Shown: positions 1 to 6,154, numbered from the stretch's first letter. The stretch is DNA of 7,070 bases from Bryobacteraceae bacterium (GCA_014379815.1 JACMLA010000763.1:1-7070); one strand, 5' to 3'. Translations and numbers: made by a program. The notes: generated by a model not told the origin, from the sequence alone.

Positions 1-384
1 CTGGCCCGAATGGCGAACCCGGAGAATGCCTACTACATCATCGAGAGCGAAGGTAGGCCCGAGGGTTTCGTAATCCTGACTGGACTCCACAGCAGGGATC
101 GCAGCATACTGGTCAAACGCATCGCCGTGCAGCTTCCTGGCCGGGGTACCGGGCGCGAGGCGCTCAGACTCGTGATACGACTCGCGTTCCACGAGCTCCG
201 CGCGCACCGCGTCTGGCTCGATGTGTATGTCGAGAATGAAAGGGCCCGACGAACCTACCGGGCGCTCGGGTTTGTAGAAGAGGGTGTTACCCGCGAATCC
301 ACATGGGATGGTCAGCGTTTCCGCTCTCTCGTACTAATGTCGATTCTTGAGCAGGAAGTCGCGGGAACCGGGTTAGAAACGTAA
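1..384 (+). CDS. GNAT-family N-acetyltransferase, 5' end outside the window
   Basis: Probable acetyl-CoA-dependent N-acetyltransferase of the GCN5-related (GNAT) fold, closest in style to RimJ/RimL or other small cytosolic GNATs. Counting from the ATG at base 10, the acetyl-CoA pyrophosphate loop is visible as Q41-L-P-G-R-G-T-G48 after a beta strand (VKRIAV). It is followed by a helix and then the motif-B block VENERARRTYRALGFVEEG (residues 74-92), with the usual Asn76 and Tyr83. The frame is open to base 1 with no upstream stop. The visible 124 residues lack the first strand and helices of a normal 150-180 residue GNAT, so the ATG at 10 is probably internal and the gene starts upstream. The substrate cannot be read from the sequence. 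The gene ends 25 bases before the putative retron RNA and on the same strand, so it may share a transcript with it. A link to the retron is a hypothesis only. Confidence 0.8.
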   Translation: MARMANPENAYYIIESEGRPEGFVILTGLHSRDRSILVKRIAVQLPGRGTGREALRLVIRLAFHELRAHRVWLDVYVENERARRTYRALGFVEEGVTRESTWDGQRFRSLVLMSILEQEVAGTGLET

Positions 385-394
385 CAGCCTGCGG

Positions 395-400
395 TAGGAT
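395..400 (+). promoter_or_regulatory. Possible -10 element for the retron RNA
   Basis: TAGGAT matches 4 of 6 positions of the TATAAT consensus. A start about 7 bases downstream would fall at about 407, just ahead of the left inverted repeat at 410, where a retron transcript would be expected to begin. The best -35 candidate, TTAGAA at 373-378 (spacing 16), is poor. The call rests mainly on position, and transcription could instead read through from the GNAT gene. Confidence 0.2.
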
Positions 401-409
401 GCAAGGCAG

Positions 410-418
410 TGGCAGAGT
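410..418 (+). repeat. Retron a1 repeat (left arm of inverted repeat)
   Basis: TGGCAGAGT is the exact reverse complement of 567-575. In a retron this arm pairs with a2 to close the msr-msd RNA and place the branching G beside the end of the msd template. A second short complementarity just outside (393-398 with 577-582, one G-U) could lengthen the stem, but only across an 11-base bulge. Confidence 0.55.
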
Positions 419-440
419 CTTCCAGGCCGGGCCGTCGCTG

Positions 441-454
441 GAATCTTCGGATTC
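441..454 (+). other. UUCG-tetraloop hairpin, probable msr stem-loop
   Basis: GAATC and GATTC form a perfect 5-bp stem around TTCG, giving the C(UUCG)G motif known for exceptional RNA stability. It is strand-specific in effect: the complementary strand would carry CGAA instead. This supports a structured RNA read from the + strand, the strand of the RT. It shares bases 441-443 with an alternative stem (420-425/438-443), so the two can coexist only if one is shortened. Confidence 0.5.
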
Positions 455-464
455 GGTTAGGTCT

Positions 465-483
465 CTCTGGGGCTACCCCAGGG
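465..483 (+). other. Strong GC hairpin, probable msr stem-loop
   Basis: CTGGGG (467-472) pairs perfectly with CCCCAG (476-481) around a CTA triloop, extended outward by a U-G pair and a C-G pair (466/482, 465/483). It has no T-run after it, so it does not look like an intrinsic terminator. Short stem-loops in this position of a retron RNA are recognised by the RT. Confidence 0.5.
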
Positions 484-510
484 CATCACTCTAAGCAGGC
501 AATTCGTCGC

Positions 511-545
511 GCGAGCAACCCTGCGCTGTACGCAGAAACGCTCGC
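511..545 (+). other. Two-tier hairpin, probable msd core
   Basis: GCGAGC (511-516) pairs with GCTCGC (540-545). After a symmetric 4x4 internal loop (AACC/AAAC), CTGCG (521-525) pairs with CGCAG (531-535) around a 5-base loop. It is the longest stacked hairpin in the gene-free stretch and lies on the a2 side, where a retron msd hairpin belongs. CTCGC at 557-561 offers a competing partner for 511-515. Confidence 0.45.
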
Positions 546-566
546 CCAAAGTCAGACTCGCTGGGT

Positions 567-575
567 ACTCTGCCA
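567..575 (+). repeat. Retron a2 repeat (right arm of inverted repeat)
   Basis: ACTCTGCCA is the exact reverse complement of 410-418. It ends 8 bases before the RT ATG, so the RNA's closing stem occupies the place where a ribosome binding site would normally be. No purine-rich Shine-Dalgarno sequence is seen here. Confidence 0.55.
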
Positions 576-583
576 TCTTACCG

Positions 584-1909
584 ATGCAACGATCGCTAGT
601 GATTAAGAAGCTTGCGGAAGTGTTCCTCGCGAGCGGCATAAACTCACCATTTCTCACCTCGCGCTGTGCCGTCGTGCTTGGTCGAAACTGGCGCTGGCTC
701 CGTCCCCTGGCAGATCGCTACGTGGTCACGTTTTCGAATCGAATCCGCCCGAGTTATCGCGAAGTGCTGAGCTTTCTCGAGACAGATACCGGATTAAAGG
801 AAGCCTTTACCAGAAATTCCGGTCAATTCGAAATAAAGCAGTGGATTGAGGAAACACCTCACATGAGGCCTGTGCCAGCAGCTCAGGCCTGGCCTGTCCC
901 CCCAATCGAAACCACAGGGGCGCTTGCAGAATGGCTCTGGCTGGATGCCGGGCATCTGGAATGGTACGCGGATCTGAAAGCCTTTGCCGAAACTTCGATC
1001 TCCGAGAAACTGAGCCACTATAGCTACCACGTCCTTCGGAAGCGGACCGGAAGCGTGCGCTTAATCGAAGCACCAAAGCGACAAATAAAGAAACTGCAAA
1101 CGCAGATTCTCGAGTGGATTCTGAACCCTGTGCCCCCTCACCCGGCGGTGCATGGCTTTATTGCAAAGAGATCAATAACGACTTTCGTTGCTCCCCACAC
1201 CGGGCAGCGCGTTGTACTCAAGATGGATCTGCGCAACTTCTTCCCGTCCCTCCGCGCGGCTCGGATCCAGGCCTTTTTCCGGACTGCGGGATATCCCGAT
1301 GAGGTCGCCCAACTGCTGACGGGTGTCTGCACGAACATCACACCCCGGCGATTCTGGCGAGCTCCGGAACTGAATCTCACGCTACAGGAAATTCAGGATA
1401 TGCGGGATTTGTACGGTCGTCCCCATCTGCCGCAAGGTGCTCCGACGTCTCCCGCTCTGGCAAACTTGTGTGCGTGGCGTCTGGATTGCCGTCTGCAAGC
1501 TCTTGCTGCTTCGGCAGGAGCCCAGTACACCCGCTATGCTGACGATCTCGTGTTCTCAGGAGACGAACACTTCGATCGAAGTGTCAGCCGTTTCTCCGCG
1601 CACATAGGTGCCGTGGTACTGGAAGAAGGATTCGCGATCCATCACGCCAAAACCCGCATCATGCGCCAGGGACAACAACAGCGAGTTGCTGGCCTCGTAG
1701 TCAACCAGCATGCAAATGTGGCTCGGCCCGACTATGACAGGCTGAAAGCAATTCTGACCAATTGCATACGCCACGGTCCGGAGAGCCAGAATCAGAATGC
1801 TCATACCAGCTTCCGCCAGCACCTGGAGGGTCACATTAGCTTTGTGCACATGGTCAACCCGGCAAAAGCCCTGCGGCTGCGGGCCCTGTTCGATCAGATT
1901 GCCTGGTGA
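584..1909 (+). CDS. Retron-type reverse transcriptase with N-terminal extension
   Basis: RNA-directed DNA polymerase expected to make msDNA from the upstream RNA. Landmarks in the 441 residues: APKRQIKKLQ (163-172) and HGFIAKRS (190-197) from RT1-2; KMDLRNFFPS (213-222) with catalytic Asp215; LPQGAPTSP (282-290); YTRYADDLVFSG (315-326) with catalytic Asp320 and Asp321; EEGFAIHHAKTR (347-358); RVAGLVVN (367-374), the retron VTG region with Ala for Thr; and HISFVHMVNPAKA (417-429) at the C-terminus. Residues 1-140 form a predicted helical extension of unrecognised function. By remembered motifs the protein is most like the Mx162/Mx65 enzymes of myxobacteria, which are also longer than the roughly 320-residue enterobacterial retron RTs. 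No maturase or endonuclease domain is present, which argues against a group II intron protein. The ATG at 584 is the first ATG after the in-frame stop at 458-460. It lacks a clear Shine-Dalgarno sequence. The gene looks intact and converges on the DUF1501 gene 9 bases downstream. Confidence 0.9.
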   Translation: MQRSLVIKKLAEVFLASGINSPFLTSRCAVVLGRNWRWLRPLADRYVVTFSNRIRPSYREVLSFLETDTGLKEAFTRNSGQFEIKQWIEETPHMRPVPAAQAWPVPPIETTGALAEWLWLDAGHLEWYADLKAFAETSISEKLSHYSYHVLRKRTGSVRLIEAPKRQIKKLQTQILEWILNPVPPHPAVHGFIAKRSITTFVAPHTGQRVVLKMDLRNFFPSLRAARIQAFFRTAGYPDEVAQLLTGVCTNITPRRFWRAPELNLTLQEIQDMRDLYGRPHLPQGAPTSPALANLCAWRLDCRLQALAASAGAQYTRYADDLVFSGDEHFDRSVSRFSAHIGAVVLEEGFAIHHAKTRIMRQGQQQRVAGLVVNQHANVARPDYDRLKAILTNCIRHGPESQNQNAHTSFRQHLEGHISFVHMVNPAKALRLRALFDQIAW

Positions 1910-1918
1910 CGCCAGAAA

Positions 1919-3271
1919 TCACGCCAGTATGCTTTTCACAACGTTCCCGTGCACATCGGTCAGCCGGAAATCTCTGCCCGCATGACGATAGGTCAGGCGC
2001 GTGTGGTCGAATCCCAGACAGTGCAGAATCGTCGCATTGAAGTCGTGTACGTGCACCTCGTTCTCCGCGATGTCGACTCCATACTCGTCCGACGAACCAT
2101 ACACAACACCTGGCTTAATCCCTCCGCCGGCGAGCCACGACGAGTAGACTTTGTTGTAGTGTTCGCGACCCTTGCTCTCAGGCGAGCCCCATGGTGTGCG
2201 TCCGAACTCTGTCGTCCACACCACGAGAGTATCGTCGAGCATGCCCCTTGCCTTCAGATCCTTGATAAGCCCGGCTACCGGCTGATCGATGCTTTCCGCC
2301 AGTTTCGTCATCCCTGTCAGATTGGAATGGAAGTCCCAGTTGTGATTGGAACCGGTGTCGATCAGCTCGATAAACCGTACACCCCGTTCGGCCATGCGCC
2401 GCGCCACCAGACACTGCCAGCCAAACCCGGATGTCTGCCCCGGTTTCAATCCGTATAACGCCAAAGTGGCTTGGGACTCCTTGGAGAAGTCGAAGACCTC
2501 AGGCATATCGCTCTGCATTCCATAGGCGATTTCAAAAGACTTGATCCGTGCCGCCAGTGCAGGATCGGACCCGCGGGATTGCTGATGTAGTTTGTTGAAT
2601 TTCGCCAGAAGGTCGAGTTCCAGCTCCTGCGATTTTGCAGTAGGCGCCCGGCGCTGCAAATCGGCAATCGGCTCTGCGCCACCCGAAATCCGCGTACCGG
2701 AGTGCGCGCCAGGAAGGAAATCAGACGACCACACCTGTGCCCCTGCATAGGGCAAATGCGGAGCGAGCACAACAAACGAAGGCAGGTTCCGATTCTCGGT
2801 TCCCATGCCATAGCTGACCCAGCTTCCGATACTGGGCCGCTTGACCGTAACCGAGCCCGTATGCACGCCCATCGTCGCCTGAAAGTGATCGTTGTGGTCT
2901 CCGGTCATGGAACGAATCACGCACAGATCGTCCACGATTCCGCCCATGTGCGGGAACAGATCGCCGACAGCTACGCCCGACTGACCGTACTGTTTAAAGC
3001 CCCACGGCGACCCCATGAACGGTACGTCTTTCATTCCCTTCTTGCCGTCCGCTGCCGCCTTTGTGAGTGCTGGCTTCGGATCGAAAGAGTCGACGTGAGA
3101 AACACCGCCAGTCATGAACAAAAATATGACCCGCTTGGCCTTACCCGGAAAGTGGGAAGTCCTCGGTGCGAGAGGGTCCTGCGTACTCGCCAGCAATTCC
3201 GAAATCATTGCAGGAAACAGCGCAGAGCCCGCAAACAGGGAGTGGATTAGCTGTCGCCGATTAAATTCCAT
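1919..3271 (-). CDS. DUF1501 family protein, probable Tat-exported
   Basis: Member of the DUF1501 family, whose fold is related to alkaline phosphatases and sulfatases; the biochemical role is not established. The 450 residues start with NRRQLIHSLFAGSALFPAM (4-22), a twin-arginine-like signal with a hydrophobic stretch. Typical family landmarks follow: KRVIFLFMTGGVSHVDSFDPKP (46-67), TGDHNDHF (123-130), TTEFGRTPWGSPESKGREHY in the C-terminal third, and HDFNATILHCLGFDHTRLTYRHAGRDFRLTD near the end. The acidic and histidine residues resemble metal ligands of the superfamily, but this is inference. Length is normal for the family and the frame is unbroken. It lies 12 bases after the PSD1-domain gene. 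Its AAGG ribosome-binding motif overlaps that gene's TAA stop, so the two are probably translated from one message. The two proteins are routinely adjacent in Planctomycetota and Acidobacteriota and are thought to act together outside the cytoplasm, possibly in breakdown of complex substrates. Confidence 0.9.
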   Translation of the reverse strand: MEFNRRQLIHSLFAGSALFPAMISELLASTQDPLAPRTSHFPGKAKRVIFLFMTGGVSHVDSFDPKPALTKAAADGKKGMKDVPFMGSPWGFKQYGQSGVAVGDLFPHMGGIVDDLCVIRSMTGDHNDHFQATMGVHTGSVTVKRPSIGSWVSYGMGTENRNLPSFVVLAPHLPYAGAQVWSSDFLPGAHSGTRISGGAEPIADLQRRAPTAKSQELELDLLAKFNKLHQQSRGSDPALAARIKSFEIAYGMQSDMPEVFDFSKESQATLALYGLKPGQTSGFGWQCLVARRMAERGVRFIELIDTGSNHNWDFHSNLTGMTKLAESIDQPVAGLIKDLKARGMLDDTLVVWTTEFGRTPWGSPESKGREHYNKVYSSWLAGGGIKPGVVYGSSDEYGVDIAENEVHVHDFNATILHCLGFDHTRLTYRHAGRDFRLTDVHGNVVKSILA

Positions 3272-3283
3272 GGAAATAAAACC

Positions 3284-5671
3284 TTAATCTACGTAAAAGA
3301 ATTCGTTACTGCTCAGAAGTACTCTCATCAGGGCCGTCCACGCCAGCCGCGTCTTCTCTTCCAAAGCGACCTCCGCAGTACCCGCTGCTTCCCGATCTTT
3401 CTGCAGAAATTGCGTGCACATGGCAGACTCCGCCTGCGTCGGCACTCGCCCGTAGAGCAGGCGGTACGCGAGGCGAATCCGGGAGCTGGAGCTTTCTTCC
3501 GACAGGGCAATCCTGGAAGCCAGATTCGAGGCCTGCGTATCGATGAAAGCATTGTTCATCAGGTACAGAGCCTGCAGTGTTGTGGTGTTGCCGCTTCGCA
3601 CCGCTGTTGAGCTATTGGCGTCCGCTCCGTCAAACAGATCCAGATACGGATTCGGGCGGAACCTCTGCTGCAAAAGAAAGACGCTGCGCTTGTTTGTTCC
3701 AAACGTGTCCAAATCGGCTACGAATGGGTCATGCTGCGTCAGGACGTAGCTTCCACGCGACGCAAAGGGATGCGGGCCACCGGGCGAAGAATCCAGCTGA
3801 CCGCTGACCTGCAAAATGGAATCCCGAAGCTCTTCGGCAGATAGCCTGCGCCGGTCAAACTTCCAGTAAAACTCGTTCTTTGGATCTTTGGAAAAATTAG
3901 CCTCTTCGTGACCCGACGCAGCAGCATACACGCGTGTGAGCACGATGTCCTTGTGAAGCTGCTTCAGACTCCAGTCATTCTGGACAAATCGCGCTGTCAG
4001 GTAATCCAGCAATTCGGGGTGAGAAGGCGCCTCGCCGCGCTTCCCGAAGTCATTGGGGGTGTTGACCAGACCTCGTCCAAAATGCCACAGCCAGACCCGG
4101 TTCACCATCACTCTGGCAGTGAGTGGGTTACCGGGATCGATGATCCAGTCAGCCAGCAAGTGTCGGCCGCTGCCTTTGTGATCTGCCGGCACCTTCTGTC
4201 CACCCAGAATCTGCAAAAAGCCCCTCGGCGCTTCCGGACCCAGAGTCTTGGGGTCGCCTTTAATCATCACGCGGACGTTCTGGCCTTCCCCCTCGGCCAC
4301 CGCATAGATCATCGGAATATCCGGCCAGTTCTGTCGAATCCGCGAGAGTTCTGAAGATGCTTCGAGGTATTTCAAACGTTCGTCAACAGGACTGTTCTTC
4401 TCTTTCCCCGCTCCCTTTTTCACGATCTTGTACGCATCCATCATGCGGGCCTGCTGCTTATCAAGTTTTTCCTGATCTTCAAGTTTCAGTGCAGCAAACC
4501 CATTCAGATACTGATGGTGCTCCAGACCAGGCCATGGATACTTCGTGCTCTTGAAAATTCCAGCGAGTGCGTAGTAGTCTTTCGTGGGAATCGGGTCGAA
4601 CTTGTGGTCATGACAGCGCGCACAGCCCGTTGAGAGCCCAAGCACCGCCTTTCCAAGATTCTCAATCGTGTCGTCAAGGGTGAGATAGAACTCTTCCGCA
4701 CTTTGCCCGAAGCGTCGCGCAGTTCCCAGGTAACCCGTCGCGGCCAGTTTCTCGGCCCGGTCCTCGTCATCCTGGTGAGGCATCAGGTCTCCCGCAAGCT
4801 GTTCCCGCAGGAACTGGTCAAAGGGCTTGTCCCGCTGCATCGAGCGAATCACATAGTTCCGGTAACGATACATCTCAGGTACGGGATAATCGGACGCATC
4901 TCCGGCCGTATCGGCATACCGCACAACGTCCAGCCAGTGACGCCCCCAGTGCTCGCCATAGCGCGGCGATGCCAGCAAGCGGTCGACTACCTTCTCCAGT
5001 GCACCCGGTCCTGTATCGGCAACAAACGCGTCGACTTCTCCCGGTGTCGGAGGCATGCCTGTCAGGTCGTAAGTCACTCGCCGGAGCAGAGCACGCTTAC
5101 TGACTCGGCCAAGTGGCGCGAGTCCCTTCTCGTCGAGCTTTGCTTTGATGAACCGATCAATTGCAGTTCGATTCCATTCAGGAGCGGCTACCGGTTTCGG
5201 AGTGGAATCCACTACCGGCTGATAAGCCCAGTGCTTTTTCTCGGCAGACCAGTCGTAGGCGGCCTTCTCCGTTACAGGAGACCCACCCTCGCGTGGATCG
5301 ACGGCTCCGGCCTTTACCCATGCCACGAAATCCTGGACCTGTGCTGGCGGAAGAGGCTTCCCGGGAGGCATCCTCAGATCCTTATGAGCGCCCTCGATTG
5401 CCCTAATCAGAAGGCTTTCTTCTGGTTTTCCTGGAACTACGGCCGGGGCTCCGGATTTCCCGCCACGCAGCAAACCTTCGCGCGTATCCACATACAAATC
5501 GCCCTGCGCCGCTGCCCCTTTTGCGCTATGACACGCGTAACAACGCGTCGCGAGAACTGGCCGAATCTTCTTCTCGAAAAAGTCAGTGGCTTCGTCCGCG
5601 CGAAGCAGCAGCGGGCTGAATCCGACGAGAAGCAACAAGGAGCAAAAGGCTACCGGGGCACGTGCGGCCAT
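3284..5671 (-). CDS. PSCyt1-PSCyt2-PSD1 domain protein (DUF1549/DUF1553), c-type cytochrome-like
   Basis: Large exported protein of the planctomycete cytochrome family. Residues 1-25 form a Sec signal peptide (hydrophobic CSLLLLVGFSPLLL, likely cut after LLRA). PSCyt1 spans about 33-125, with a haem c site C44-Y-A-C47-H48 and the downstream MPPGKPLPP (101-109) carrying a candidate axial Met. DUF1549/PSCyt2 spans about 165-375, with VTYDLTGMPPTP (199-210), HWGRHWLDVVRYADT (241-255) and a second CxxCH, C350-A-R-C353-H354. DUF1553/PSD1 spans about 500-760, with NPLTARVMVNRVWLWHFGRGLV (515-536). At 795 residues it is the compact form, without the LamG-like insert some relatives have. The ATG at 5671 is chosen because an in-frame TGA lies 6 bases upstream (5675-5677) and the signal peptide follows directly. 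Electron transfer or oxidation of extracytoplasmic substrates is the usual suggestion; no reaction is established. It is the first gene of an operon with the DUF1501 gene. Confidence 0.93.
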   Translation of the reverse strand: MAARAPVAFCSLLLLVGFSPLLLRADEATDFFEKKIRPVLATRCYACHSAKGAAAQGDLYVDTREGLLRGGKSGAPAVVPGKPEESLLIRAIEGAHKDLRMPPGKPLPPAQVQDFVAWVKAGAVDPREGGSPVTEKAAYDWSAEKKHWAYQPVVDSTPKPVAAPEWNRTAIDRFIKAKLDEKGLAPLGRVSKRALLRRVTYDLTGMPPTPGEVDAFVADTGPGALEKVVDRLLASPRYGEHWGRHWLDVVRYADTAGDASDYPVPEMYRYRNYVIRSMQRDKPFDQFLREQLAGDLMPHQDDEDRAEKLAATGYLGTARRFGQSAEEFYLTLDDTIENLGKAVLGLSTGCARCHDHKFDPIPTKDYYALAGIFKSTKYPWPGLEHHQYLNGFAALKLEDQEKLDKQQARMMDAYKIVKKGAGKEKNSPVDERLKYLEASSELSRIRQNWPDIPMIYAVAEGEGQNVRVMIKGDPKTLGPEAPRGFLQILGGQKVPADHKGSGRHLLADWIIDPGNPLTARVMVNRVWLWHFGRGLVNTPNDFGKRGEAPSHPELLDYLTARFVQNDWSLKQLHKDIVLTRVYAAASGHEEANFSKDPKNEFYWKFDRRRLSAEELRDSILQVSGQLDSSPGGPHPFASRGSYVLTQHDPFVADLDTFGTNKRSVFLLQQRFRPNPYLDLFDGADANSSTAVRSGNTTTLQALYLMNNAFIDTQASNLASRIALSEESSSSRIRLAYRLLYGRVPTQAESAMCTQFLQKDREAAGTAEVALEEKTRLAWTALMRVLLSSNEFFYVD

Positions 5672-5674
5672 GCC

Positions 5675-5691
5675 TCACATGATATCTCCTT
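5675..5691 (-). promoter_or_regulatory. Strong Shine-Dalgarno with ATG-TGA start-stop upstream of PSD1 gene
   Basis: Read on the - strand: AAGGAGAT (5691-5684), then ATC, then ATG (5680-5678) directly followed by TGA (5677-5675). The true start ATG lies at 5671-5669. GGAG is 5 bases from the start-stop ATG, which is ideal, but 14 bases from the real ATG, which is long. Ribosomes could begin and end on the two-codon ORF and reinitiate 9 bases on, lowering or conditioning expression of the operon. The simpler reading is that the long spacing is merely tolerated. Confidence 0.5.
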
Positions 5692-5770
5692 ATGAGGTCA
5701 GGCAGGACCCGGAAAACTCCGTTGCTGGCTTGGGTTTCGCATCTGGCATCGAACGTGCATTCGTCACTGC

Positions 5771-6079
5771 ATGCGCCACACCGATGACATGACGATCGCC
5801 GCTCTCAGATTGGAGAATCAGAGACTCAGAAGGCTGGTTGAAATCCTCCATGACTCATTTTGTCCTGCGGATTGCGAGGAGTTTGCTCAGCAGGAGCAAG
5901 AAGTTACGCGCGTTTTCTTCTTAACGCCGGAGAAGCAGGATGCCTACTGGTATAACGAAGCGCGTGGCGCGCTTGGGATGCCGTCGTCCCGGACTGCTGC
6001 TCCATCATGGAACACCATGCAAACCGAAACGAACCACGCGTTTCAAATGAGGACAAAGCGGGGAAGCGTACAGCACTAG
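5771..6079 (+). CDS. Small hypothetical protein, 102 residues
   Basis: Not recognised. The N-terminal part (TIAALRLENQRLRRLVEILHDSF, about residues 8-30) is a charged amphipathic helix with leucines spaced like a short coiled coil. It is followed by CPADCEEF, an acidic EEFAQQEQE stretch, and PEKQDAYWYNEARGALGMPSS. The last 30 residues look low in structure and less protein-like. Two starts are possible: ATG at 5771 and ATG at 5789, the latter leading straight into the helix. Neither has a clear Shine-Dalgarno sequence. It is transcribed away from the PSD1 operon and converges on the SGNH hydrolase gene. Length and composition make it plausible but not certain; a spurious ORF in an intergenic gap is the alternative. 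Confidence 0.45.
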   Translation: MRHTDDMTIAALRLENQRLRRLVEILHDSFCPADCEEFAQQEQEVTRVFFLTPEKQDAYWYNEARGALGMPSSRTAAPSWNTMQTETNHAFQMRTKRGSVQH

Positions 6080-6090
6080 CTCTTTAAGGA

Positions 6091-6125
6091 AGGAGAGCAA
6101 CGCCAGGGGACGACGCCACTCTCCT
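6091..6125. terminator. Possible hairpin between convergent genes
   Basis: AGGAGAG (6091-6097) and CTCTCCT (6119-6125) form a perfect 7-bp stem with a 21-base loop, located between the stop codons of two convergent genes (6079 and 6155). No good T-run follows on either strand, so it is a weak intrinsic terminator at best. Confidence 0.25.
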
Positions 6126-6154
6126 GAGTCTGGTGCGGCGAGCCGGGAGCCTAT

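Larger units (their letters stand above)
409..576 (+). ncRNA. Putative retron msr-msd RNA
   Basis: Proposed primer-template RNA for the reverse transcriptase that follows. Seen in the sequence: a 9-bp perfect inverted repeat (410-418 with 567-575, extendable by a G-U pair at 409/576) encloses about 148 bases. These hold a hairpin with a UUCG tetraloop (441-454), a strong 8-bp hairpin (465-483), and a two-tier hairpin (511-545). An alternative TTCCAG/CTGGAA stem pairs 420-425 with 438-443. Known of the family: retron RNAs lie directly 5' of the RT gene, are closed by a1/a2 repeats, carry one to three short msr hairpins on the 5' side and a longer msd hairpin on the 3' side, and prime cDNA from a branching G next to a1. 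Inference: 420-483 would be msr and about 484-566 msd, giving an msDNA of roughly 80 nt or less, comparable to Mx65. Weak point: the bases straight after a1 are CTT, so the branching G is not obvious (candidates G415, G417, G425). No protein-coding ORF here is convincing. Confidence 0.6.

Noticed and set aside
398..589. GATGCAA direct repeat (398-404 and 583-589) flanking the retron RNA, resembling a target-site duplication
   Set aside because: About one 7-bp direct repeat is expected by chance in a 200-base stretch, and no transposase or element ends accompany it.
409..606. ORF of 65 codons with a GTG start, + strand, between the GNAT and RT genes
   Set aside because: Its composition shows no recognisable protein, it overlaps the RT start, and the stretch is better explained by the paired repeats and hairpins of a structured RNA.
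457..657. 66-codon ORF on the - strand across the RT start
   Set aside because: Antisense to the RNA and to the RT N-terminus; no motif or ribosome binding site.
584..1909. RT as a group II intron maturase or diversity-generating retroelement
   Set aside because: No maturase X/En domains or intron domain V-like sequence is seen. There is no template/variable repeat pair, and the C-terminal block matches retron RTs better.
1949..2458. 169-codon + strand ORF opposite the DUF1501 gene
   Set aside because: Antisense shadow of the strongly conserved DUF1501 C-terminal half.
4703..5695. 330-codon + strand ORF opposite the PSD1 gene
   Set aside because: Antisense shadow of a clear PSCyt1/PSCyt2 coding region; its translation shows no domain.
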